Source: Dioscorea cayenensis subsp. rotundata (Eukaryota; Streptophyta; Magnoliopsida; Dioscoreales; Dioscoreaceae). Taken from it: a stretch of 64,000 nucleotides of DNA. Shown piece by piece: positions 1-9,404 of the stretch. Both the position numbers and the translations under genes were made by a program. The notes below the pieces were generated by a model, which worked only from the letters and a program-made list of their open reading frames with translations, searched no databases and was not told where the DNA came from. Numbering within the stretch: the stretch's first letter is position 1; each line of letters starts with the position of its first letter. The stretch lies in assembly GCF_009730915.1 (NCBI RefSeq), contig NC_052475.1, forward strand, positions 28,023,016 to 28,087,015, in the 5' to 3' direction.

Positions 1-577
1 CTCACTCAAATAAGCAGGAAAATTCATACAAGAAGAGACTTACATGAAAAACACTCATAAAAAAAACCAGAGAGGATAAGAAAAAACATTTTAAACAAAA
101 CACTATACATAACTGTTAAAGTTCAGTGACTGTTTCTGAACTGAACCAGCTGAGTCACAATGCAACGTGTCTAGCCCAAGTTAACTCCACCGCTTGACCT
201 GATCTGCCTCAAACTAATGCACTTTCCTTGATCTTCAGATCACAGCCGTTCACTATAAACACAATCCATGGCTTCTTCCACTGCCTAGAACTTAAACCTC
301 CATCCTTGATTGATTCAATCTGGACCACACGATCTCAGAACCAAATGCTGGACTCTTGCTGCCTCGAACTTATGCAATATCACTGATCAAACAAATCCTC
401 ACCATCCGTTTCTTTCCTCCGATCTTCCAACTGCTTTAACTAACATTCAAATGGATGAAATGACTCAGCTACCCTTCTGCTTTAAACTAATTCCACCAGA
501 ACACTGAATTACAGCAACCTTGCTTCTCTGCTTCATCATTTCTGAAATTCACTCAACTTCAATCAATTCTAACAAAT
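1..577. other. Left-edge intergenic sequence
   Basis: No gene could be supported here. The short open frame at 310-507 has no recognisable domain and no splice context. Homology to the dynamin-related gene at 9.4-11.4 kb begins abruptly at about 578, so this DNA is unrelated to the missing GTPase half and marks the truncation breakpoint. Confidence 0.5.
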
Positions 578-1561
578 TTGTCTAATGTGGCTGATGCTAT
601 GAGGGCTTTCATGAAGGTTTTGAGCTGTATGAAGGAAACACTGAAGAAGATACTTATACAAAGGGAGTATGATGAATATCCTGATGATTTTAACATGCAT
701 GGAGTTGCAAGGATTGTGGAAATGCTGACCCAGTACTCTAAGGAACTCCCATTGAATCAAGTTATGATCAGTGAAGGTGAGTTCTTGATGGAGGAGATTA
801 AAATTCTTGAAGAAGCAAAGGCAATCGGTCTTCCTAACTTCTTGCCTGAGTCCACATTCAAGATACTTCTGAAAAGAAAAATTGATGAAATTTCCCACTT
901 TCCTATTGAATTTGTAAAGAAGGTATGGAATTATATTGAAGACGTGGTAATTAATGTTCTTACAAGGCACTCTGATAATTATCCACAGCTTCAGTCATCC
1001 ATGACTAGGGCTGCTCAAAATCTGATTGAGAAGATGAAGAAACAGTCATGCCAAGTGGTGCAAGGGATGATTGATATGGAAAGAGTTGGTGCTTACACTT
1101 CCAATCCAGACTACATGATGACATGGTGTACATTGATGGAAAAACAAGATCATTTCATGGATTTGCTTCATGATCATTCGAAGCCCTCCATACTCGATCT
1201 TGGTAGGTTCGGCAAGGTTAAGGTAGATCATCTCCGGCAGCAACAGAAAGAGATGGCCGAGAAAGCTTTCGATCTGAGAATGAGGATGATCGCATACTGG
1301 AGGAGTGTCATACTAAGATTGGTTGATGGACCGGCATTACATATTCTCTACAATATTCAGAAACTGGTGGAAACCGAGATGGATAACGAAATAGTTGATG
1401 AGATTGCTGGGCATAGTGGGACTGGTCTGGAGAGGATGCTAGAAGAATCGCCATCAGTTGCAGGGAAGCGTGATAGGCTTCGTAAGAGCATTGAATTGCT
1501 AAAGGAATCTAAGCAGGTTGTGGGCAGGATTATGGATCGCATTGCACTTCTTGATGATTAG
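578..1561 (+). pseudogene. 5'-truncated dynamin-related protein 4-like gene (stalk and GED only)
   Basis: This is a partial duplicate of the dynamin-related gene at 9405-11378. It matches residues of about 331-657 of that protein almost without gaps, up to the shared C-terminal motif RIALLDD and the TAG stop. The whole GTPase half (P-loop, DLPG and TKVD motifs) is absent, and homology starts inside the codons equivalent to N-L-S. The reading frame begins without an ATG; the first in-frame ATG is at 599 and would give a 320-residue protein of the middle/stalk region plus the GTPase effector region. The frame is fully open with no internal stop, so loss of constraint is recent or a short product is made. 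Without a G domain it cannot be a working dynamin GTPase. I call it a pseudogene; a stalk-only protein is the alternative. Confidence 0.82.
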
Positions 1562-1899
1562 CTCTATAAATGTTTTTGTTGTTTACTTTTTCTTAATCTA
1601 TCAGTTGTTTTAGTTTTTGTACTTTTTCTCAATCTATCTTGTTGTCTGCCTCTTTTATTTGTTTAGTTATGAAAACTATCTTTGAGCATGCTACTTGTCA
1701 GCAATTACAGTGAACATAATTAAGCAATTTAAAGAAATCATCGTCTAGAATTTGAAATAAAATGGAGTAACATTTATATCTTGATTGAATTAATTACCTT
1801 TTCTACAAAGTTGAGCATATTCTTAGCCAATGAAATTCCTTAATTTGGATCGGAACTCATAAAACAGAAGCAACTTGGAAGCTGTCTAAAATGGAGAAT
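1562..1899. other. 3' flank of the truncated dynamin copy
   Basis: AT-rich spacer between the truncated dynamin stop codon and the MADS exon 7 remnant. It is alignable in places by eye with 11379-11836, the spacer between the intact dynamin and MADS genes, for example the shared words around 1690-1730 and 11600-11650. No gene is seen. Confidence 0.55.
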
Positions 1900-3951
1900 A
1901 TATGTACGTAAAAATTCTTGTTCATGAGGCCATAAGTTTGCATGCCTCTGTTAACCCCTTCATTTGATCCCCATACTGCATGGACCTGTAAAACATGAAT
2001 TGATTCTTAGTTTACTTTATCCTGTTAAATTTACTTCGTTATTGTTGAATTCTGCAAGATAGTGATGAATTTATTCACAGAAAAAAGCTTGCCTTCCTGC
2101 AGAACAGAGAACTCCACCTTCAAGAAAGCAATGGGCTGAAGCAGCTTCAAACTTAGTTTTTGATGAAACAGAGAGAGTGTGACAAAGAAAGAAAAGAGAG
2201 AAAGAAAGAGAACGAGAGTTAGTGAAGAAGAACTATGTTGAATATATATTATGTAAACTTGTAGTTCTGTTGTATAGACATAGGTATGTATGTGTGTGAG
2301 AGTTTAATTGTGGGCCCCAGGTCAATGGTTGTGGGTGTTGACTAGACATATGTATATTTGTAAAAAGTTACATTTGGTAGTGGGGAGGAGAGCAGAAGAA
2401 GTAGCTATGTAGTTGTGTGAAGCTATTGTGTTTGTGAGTTTGTTTCTGCAGATTTTTTATCTTGTTTCTTTGAGCAACAAACTAAAACTTCATTCAATTG
2501 TAAATGAACTTGGTAACAATTTGAAGCAACACAGAACTAATACAATTCTGGAAAACCATGTCAACTTACAATGCTGACGTGTAACCAACTACCATGCTGA
2601 CATGGCATAACAACCAACCAATCTAATTAACAGACTAACTTAACTGTCAATCAATTAACAGACAATGCTGGCATGCATGGACAAAGCTAGAAGCTTTACT
2701 GGTGCACGCTTAGCTTATATATTACTCCTCTTTACTGAAATAATGAATATAATCCTTAGGGCATCTCCAACCCAGTGTCAAATGTGACGTTCTGAGTTGG
2801 ATTTGGCACCCAAAATCTTCAATATTTTGGGCGCCAAAATGAAAATTTGCTATAGTGGCGTGCAGGATATTACGTGTCACTGTAGCAACGTTATTTTAAT
2901 TTTATTTTTTATTTCTGTTTTAAATTTCAGTTTTGATTTTCAGTTTTTTTAATTTTTTTTAATTTTATTTTAAATTTTGCTTTTAATTTTTTAAATTTAT
3001 ATTTTTTATTTTATTTTTATTTTTGTTTTGATTTTTGGTTTTGATTTTCTGTTTTTAATTTTGTTTTTAATTTTGCTTTTAATTTTTTAAATTTATATTT
3101 TTTTTATTTTATTTTTTATTTCTATTTTGATTTTCAGTTTTGATTTTCTATTTTTTATTTCTTTTTAAATTTTAGTTTTGTTTCTTTACAATTTATATTT
3201 ATAACTTTATAATTTAATTAAATTAATAAGTTATACTTTAATTTTATATTTTTTAATTAATAAAGACATATCAAATTAAAGAAAATAATTTGAGAAGAAA
3301 CTGTATTTTTGAATACTGAAGCGCTAAATATAGAGTTTTGGGTTGAAAATGACCTTATATAATTTATTGTGCATTATTACCGTGCTTTCTGAAGTTATCA
3401 GACTAACCTTCTTGTGCAGTGTCATGTTTCCTTGTTGAATGAGTTTCGTCTGAAAACTAAAAAGTAAAAGTCAATCCAAGTCAGTTAGTTCTTTAACTGT
3501 TGATCACCTTATGCATTAATTATTTCTTATAGACGAAGAGCATAAACCATACATGGTGATGGTAGTATTCATTTGTTTTCAATTTTATTAATATATTATG
3601 TAATTTACACATGTTTAAACATGTGTTGATGATTATTTTTTTAAAGAAATATGTAGATTAGCGCACCTATAATTGAAAAGATTGTTATTCATTTATCCCT
3701 AAATTAAAGATTCAAAGGTTCGATTGATAATATACATACATTTTATATTAATTTTTTATGTTTTGGGTAAAAAATATTTGTAATTATGAATTATAATTAT
3801 ATTTTATGAATCATAATAAACATACATTTTTTTTTTTGAATAAAATAAACATACATTTTGTCGCATTTATTAAAAAAACATTTACCTTTATTTCTATATT
3901 TGGTTTTGCTCAACTTTTGTCTTGCCAAATCTATAGATGACTGATCTCATA
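1900..3951 (-). pseudogene. Remnant of AGL17-like MADS-box gene (exons 7, 6 and 2 only)
   Basis: This is the decayed duplicate of the MADS gene at 11837-18404, in the same relative position and orientation to the dynamin copy. The exon 7 remnant starts at 1985 after a CAG acceptor and reads [16 protein letters not shown], against [15 protein letters not shown] in the intact gene, with an extra codon and a lost C-terminus. The exon 6 remnant starts at 3449 and runs to about 3365 (TKLIQQGNMTLHKKV against [15 protein letters not shown]). The exon 2 remnant is 3951-3886, 66 bp instead of 79, and a 13-bp deletion brings in a stop after VEQNQI. Exons 1, 3, 4 and 5 are missing, and intron 6 is split by about 1.3 kb of extra DNA. 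It cannot encode a MADS protein. Confidence 0.82.
2050..3360. mobile_element. Extra DNA inserted in the MADS remnant (origin unclear)
   Basis: The matching interval in the intact MADS gene is an 80-bp intron (12063-11984), whereas here about 1.3 kb separates the exon 6 and exon 7 remnants. The insert contains purine-rich DNA near 2160-2220, a sequence beginning gggcatctccaaccc at about 2760 that looks like a DNA-transposon terminus, and a long T-rich low-complexity tract (2890-3200). I could not find a matching inverted terminus or a target-site duplication, so its identity as one element is inferred. Confidence 0.4.
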
Positions 3952-4416
3952 CTACACATATATGGATGTATAGAATATCTTTTCTTTCTATTCCAATGTG
4001 GATCGCAAGGATTAGAATTGAATGCATTTTTTTTTTTTTTGACACTAGACTGGTAAGTACCCTATTTAAAACTTTTAGTCATGGATGTAAAATGATGCAA
4101 ATTACAACCACAAGCTCAACACCATTGTGCTATCCCATTGCATAAATTTTGATCTCGGATCTTCTCGAAACGATAATCTTACATAAAAAAAAATTCAATA
4201 TCAATAAATCAAAAGGTTGTCCAAACAATCCATAAATTTGATCATGTATGTGCACACATGTTGGTTCAAATAGATAAATATATAATAACTCTTCCAATGT
4301 AGATGCATTTTTAAATCCTATATATATTTAACAAAGGGGACAAGTTTCACCCATAAAAAAATTATCAAAAAATAAATCGATACAATAGTGCATTAATTAT
4401 GGTGCATTAATTACGG
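3952..4416. other. Intergenic: duplicated MADS intron 1 DNA
   Basis: No gene. The stretch 4240-4320 aligns by eye with 14675-14760 in intron 1 of the intact MADS gene, sharing a run built on ataataact, a t/c swap, and taatgtagatg. Homology fades just before the LTR-like segment that starts at about 4417. A poly-T run at 4029-4040 opens a local repeat. Confidence 0.5.
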
Positions 4417-5574
4417 TGTGGTTTGTAGGTATTAAGTAACACTTAAGCACTCATAGAAGTCTCACACAAACCAATAAAGAAAAAGCACACAAACAAACAC
4501 AAGGAGACACACAACGTTGGTAACCCTGGGTTCAGGGCCCACTCGCCTACGTCCCGGGGGCCAAGCCCGGGAGATAAACAATCCACTAAAAAGAGGTAAA
4601 AAAATAGATGGGTACAAACACTTGTCACTCACACTCTCAACAATAAAAGATCACTACCCTCTTTGGGATTGTCTAGTGCTCACACACTCTCCTCAAAGAG
4701 TCACTCAAGAGTCACACCTACAATCTACGAGCAAGGTAGCTTATATAGACGCCTCAACGTCCCAAATATAGCACATACCTCTTTTTAGAATCTCCGCTGC
4801 TACTAATTTAAAAACCTGCTAAAAATTAGTCATTGCGAACTCCCGCATGTAACATAAGTTGCAACATGACCGATCAGCGACTTGATCGAGTTACTGTTAC
4901 GTTGCGGGACGACCTCAAGACCCATCAACCTCCCGGTCGAGGGCTTAGTCCGAGTCGATGCAGCCCAAATCTCCCGATCCCGATCGCCGCAACTAGCCTA
5001 CCTCCTCGGTTCCTCATCACGCAGTCCCCTCGCAGGGGCGACGTCCCTTGTGCGTCTTCACGAAACTTGCCAAACTTAGTCTTCAATTCACCTAAATTTG
5101 GTCTTCAAAGATTCTCCAAACTTGATCTTCAATTCACCCCAGTTTTGGTCCTCAAATCTTGCAGTTAATGAGACTTGATGATTCTCATCGAGGATTGTTC
5201 AAATCATATCTTCATTCACACCATGAATAGATCTTTCTTTAATTAAGCTTTCCACCATATTTAGTCTTCAATCAAATCACCCTAAATACTGGTCTCGATA
5301 TGATCTTGTCTTCGAGTTGTAATGCATTGCAAAAAATAATTCCACCAAGATCTTTAAGATAGCTTCACCACGATCTTCAAGATATTTGACTCCAGTGTTA
5401 GAGACTTACTAAAAAATACTCCATCAAGATCTTCAAGATGTCTTTGCAGACTCCAAGTCTCCTCGCTTGTCACCACGCTTTGCCACATCATCAATTATGC
5501 TTTGTCGCCTTAGTTGCCACGTCACTTGGTCTAGGTGTCAAATCATGCCAATAAATAGTGCGGTTGCACTAACA
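4417..5574 (-). mobile_element. Solo-LTR-like segment, probably Ty1-copia
   Basis: This block of about 1.16 kb is far more GC-rich than its surroundings. Read on the minus strand it starts TGTTAGTGCAACCG and ends ACAAACCACA, consistent with the TG...CA termini of an LTR. It carries an internal stretch near 4515-4575 (lacking only spacer bases, GTTGGTAACCC then CCTACGTCCCGGGGGCCAAG) of a kind I associate with long plant copia LTRs. No gag, protease, integrase or RT coding sequence lies beside it, so it would be a solo LTR. No clear 5-bp target-site duplication is visible (left tacgg, right cagag). Superfamily assignment is from memory of such LTRs and is weak. Confidence 0.5.
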
Positions 5575-5707
5575 CAGAGCATTCTCTAAAGTACTTATTA
5601 TTTGGTTTTTGTTTTTCTTTGTTGATTTATTTCACAACTATCATTGTGTCATTCTGCAATTGATTTCAGTTTCAACTCCGGGAGCACAGCAGCGCCGAAA
5701 GGAAAAG

Positions 5708-5831
5708 CTGGTGTGAGTGGAGCATCAACTTCTTTATTCTTTTTCCTCTTTTCCTTTCTTTTTACTTTCCTGGTGTGAGTGGAGCATCAGCTTCTTTATT
5801 CTTTTTCCTCTTTTCCTTTCTTTTTATCTCC
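5708..5831. repeat. 62-bp tandem duplication
   Basis: Two nearly identical 62-bp units, 5708-5769 and 5770-5831, each starting ctggtgtgagtggagcatca and ending in a pyrimidine-rich tract. They differ at only a few bases, so the duplication is recent. Confidence 0.9.
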
Positions 5832-7550
5832 AGTCTCTTAGTTACTTGAGTTAATGAGTCTTCGGACTAGTTATCAATTATATAAAGCAGGTAGATTTAT
5901 TCTTCTGCTTGAACTATAATTCTAATGAAAAGTTTATGTGAAGGGCATCTAATAAAGAATAAGTGATTTGGAGAGTTGATTTTAAGCATCACTTAAATTG
6001 GAAATAGATAAAATAGCAGAATATGATTCTTGTTTAGATGGGAGAGCTGAATATGATATAAAGTTATCTTTCAAATCAGCCCTTATCTACGGTGTTTTGT
6101 TCTATTTTGTTTTAAATGTGGATAAATCTTGTTTATTACAATAAAGTATTTTTTAGTTTTTTTTTTTTTGGAATTTGTGTAATTTCTACCTGTATTTTTT
6201 TTTTATTTTAATCTAAATCGAGTTTCACTCAGAGTATTAAATTTTTTTTAGAAGTTATAAAAAATTTTTAGAAGTCACACAATTTTTTTTTAGAGTTTTT
6301 TTTTTCTATTCCAGTACCCCGAATAAAAGAAATATTTACTTTTATCTTCATTAATCCTCTCCACCCTTTATTTTACTGTACCTCCTAAATCCTTTATCAA
6401 AATCTGGACGCTATGAAGCATCATAAAAGGGGAAAATTCCGGCCTCAGCAATTGAAATTGGACCTCCCATTAAATCAGACACAGGTTTAGAAGTGGTTGA
6501 ATTCGGTCAGGTCCAATTGAAGGGGTCATCTGAATCTGAATACATTTGGTCACAATCATCTTGACTGGGCCGGCTGGAATGTCTAGGTTTGGTTCAGTCA
6601 TCAGCTGGCTACACCTAACATGATTCTGGTTTGTGTTCAGATCAGCCCATTGGGTCCAGGTGTGCTTGGTTGGGTTGCTTTGATTTAAAGTTGAGTCACC
6701 TACGGCGTCAGGAGACTCAGGACTGCGTCCAGCTTGTCTTGAGTTGGACTCTAGCCCAACCTGGGAATCTTTAACTTGAGATGATTGGGCTGGACCAGCA
6801 ACTACGTCGGGTCGCACCGGATTGCACGTGATTCATTCGCACCCGTCTCACGAGCTGGTTCGGTCGAACCTGGGAGGGTGGCTTGGTCCAATTCACGTGA
6901 GGGATCAATTGCAGCATAGGATTGAAGATAACTCGGACGGTCGACACGTGTCCCCATCGAATGTGACTGCATGGCCGACGTGGAGACGTGGGTATCCTCA
7001 TGCATAAATGGTTGGGTGACGTGTCTGTACGGAGATCAGCGTTTCAGAACACTATCTAAAGCACTTTTTTTTTTCTCCGAGCTTTTGTTTTTTGTTTTAA
7101 TTAATTCCACCGCAATTTTTGCGTTAGCTTTTTTTTTTAGTCGCTTACTTTGTTGACTACTAGTCTTGAGAGTTGTTGTCAATCACACTAAAGCTGGTAC
7201 ATTAATTGTTCTTGTCGTATGATTCTAGTGAAAAAAGTTAATGAAAAATGAGGGTATATAAATTAAATTAATTTTGACTAGGTGAATTGGAGAGTTGATG
7301 AATATACTTTGATTTTTGGCGTTAGTTTAGTTGGAATTTATGATAATAAAAAAAAAAGTAGAACGTACATGATTTCTTTTGGGAGCTGGCGTGCTTAAAT
7401 GGAGAGCCGAATATGTGATATAATTAACATTAATGAACACTATAGTGCCCCAACACATTTTGTCTGAATAAAACGGTAAATTACAAAATTATTTTAGAGA
7501 AAAAAATATGGCACCTAGAGGGATTTTTCATCTTGGATATTTCCAAAGTG
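5832..7550. other. Intergenic DNA with a diverged duplicated block and a GC-rich island
   Basis: No gene could be supported. The segments around 5835-6070 and 7140-7430 share an ordered series of similar words (actagt...gtt.tcaat, ttctaatgaaaa, ggagagttgat, gagagc.gaatatg), indicating an old local duplication. Between them, 6420-7030 is unusually GC-rich for the window, with open frames on both strands, but none shows a recognisable domain. It may be a transposon fragment. Confidence 0.4.
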
Positions 7551-7559
7551 GTCATTACC

Positions 7560-7840
7560 TAATTTATATATATATATAGAAAAAAAAACATCTAAATAAG
7601 TACCTAGATTTAAAATCTAAGAACGTTTTAAATTTAAGCTGTTGAATTATCATCCAATTGATTGTTTATATAAACAATATACACTTTTTTACTATTTATA
7701 ATTACTGTATAATATTGTAGAACGAGGTTTATACTGTTCATAATAATAAGAGCCGTTAGATTACCATCCGATGGCTACTGTAGACATTCCTAGATTTCAA
7801 ATCTAAGGACGTCCCTAAATGATAGGTCCTCATATATATA
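7560..7840. mobile_element. MITE-like inverted-repeat element
   Basis: The ends are imperfect inverted repeats of about 40 bp. The left arm contains cctagatttaaaatctaag and the right arm contains cctagatttcaaatctaag, each itself a small palindrome, within longer complementary flanks. There is no coding capacity. TA-rich microsatellites bound it on both sides and hide any target-site duplication. A related half-element may lie at 29420-29510. Confidence 0.4.
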
Positions 7841-8094
7841 TATATATATATATAATATGTTTTTGCCTGTGGATTTTATTTCCATGTTCTCTCTTCCCTT
7901 GTACTTTCAGTAATTTTTATTTCTATTAATTAGTATTTTGGTTTATTTTTATAAAAAAAATTGATAATATGTGTATGAATAAGAAATTTTGATTTTTTTT
8001 TAAAATATTTTAGTATAAATATACACACTGAACTCTGTGCAATTTAAAAAAAAAATATTTAAAAAAAGTATACATGTTTAAATAAAATGTATAC

Positions 8095-8563
8095 ATTATT
8101 TAAAAATTATTTTGTGGAATATATGGATTGAACGAAATAATCGTATTTTCCAATTGACTGCTTTACCGCTTTACAATATTTTTATTAAAATTGCTAATAT
8201 GCTTCTTTTCTTGGTTTTCAACAAATTTACGATAGACAATGATCATCTTTTAATGAAGCTTCCCGGAAAAATTAAGCTCTCTCTTAATTTCTTAAGCGCT
8301 AAAGTCTCAAATCAGTTCGGAGATCCCGACTCCAATCTTCATGCAGTGAGTAGTTGCTTCTTTTTGTTGGTCCAGGGCGCTCGAGGGACCGGGATGGTGT
8401 CTTCCGCCTTCCCGGCTTTTTTTCTCTTCGTTTTTATTTTCTCCGCTCTTGGTTCTTTTTCCTCACTTCACGGTGAGAGGTTTTATCTTCTGTTCCCTGT
8501 TACTCTTTCTATTCAATAAAGTTGTGGTTTATCCACATTTATTTCAAAAAAAAAAAATGTATA
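8095..8563 (+). mobile_element. 5'-truncated L1-type LINE, 3' end
   Basis: The frame at about 8112 reads VWNIWIERNNRIF-like residues (FVEYMD frame aside, the motif is WNIWIERNNRIF), the stretch near the C-terminus of plant L1 ORF2 proteins. It is followed by a GC-richer 3' UTR ending ataaagttgtggtttatcca and a poly-A run at 8547-8558. The same 3' end recurs at 15.35 and 24.6 kb on this strand and at 14.4, 20.85 and 27.4 kb on the other. A possible short target-site duplication, aaaatgtata, is seen upstream near 8085 and after the poly-A, but poly-A ambiguity weakens it. Confidence 0.78.
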
Positions 8564-9404
8564 AGTCAGATATTTTTTAAAATATAATACAAAATAGACA
8601 AATAAACAATTTTGATTTTATTAGAGTAACAAGAGATCAAAAGCAAGCAACACACTCAAACATATAAGCGTGGAAGTCTTTACCCGTGCAAACAGGTGGC
8701 ACTTACAGTGGCTCCCTCTTTGCAAAGCAATGAGGCCCATCTATCTCACAAGGACAAAGCCAGATCATGGAAAAATCTTTAAATTGAGTGCTATGCTAAG
8801 CATAATAACAACTTTTCTTTTCTTAGTGAAGAAGTTGCTGAAGAATAACTATAAATTACCAATGACCAAATGATCTATTGGTATTCGGGACACCAATAAA
8901 GCTTTTCATTAAGTGGTGAGAGTTCGATTCTTGATTGAGGGCATATTTCTGAAAGATGTAAGCGGTGATTGTGTGTTAATGATTCTAATATCTATGTGTG
9001 TGCAGACCCCGCCTCTATTTGCTCCATCTAGATTTGTACATGTCTCTGATGATTTTGCAGAGCTTTCGAGCTGTCTATTCTTCTTGTAAAAACTAACTAC
9101 AAATCCATGCATAACTGATTCTTCCGTACAAAACATCACAACATCATGTCTCCTTTTTTACATTGCTTCTCTGTTTCGTCCAATAGTTTCATGACTTCAT
9201 AAATCTTAACGAAGGAGTTGTTGAATACTTCCTCAGCAAGTAAAAGTGTAAAACTAGTAGAAAAGGAGTTTATATATATATATATATATATATAGATCCA
9301 TGCGCGGACAACATTCTCCAAATACAAAACCATAATACCACCACTTTACTTTTACAGTGGGCTTTAAAAGATCTAAAAGTCTCAAGACCTCATCCCAAAC
9401 AAAG
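8564..9404. promoter_or_regulatory. Upstream region of the DRP4-like gene
   Basis: No coding gene. It contains a (TA)n tract at about 9271-9294, some 110-130 bp before the ATG at 9405, which could act as the TATA region, though microsatellites of this kind are common in the window. No other element could be assigned. Confidence 0.35.

Noticed and set aside
4833-5168. 111-codon open frame
   Set aside because: It lies inside the LTR-like segment and shows no retroelement domain.
6470-7007. Overlapping open frames on both strands
   Set aside because: They follow from higher GC content; no domain, no conserved pattern and no splice context on either strand.
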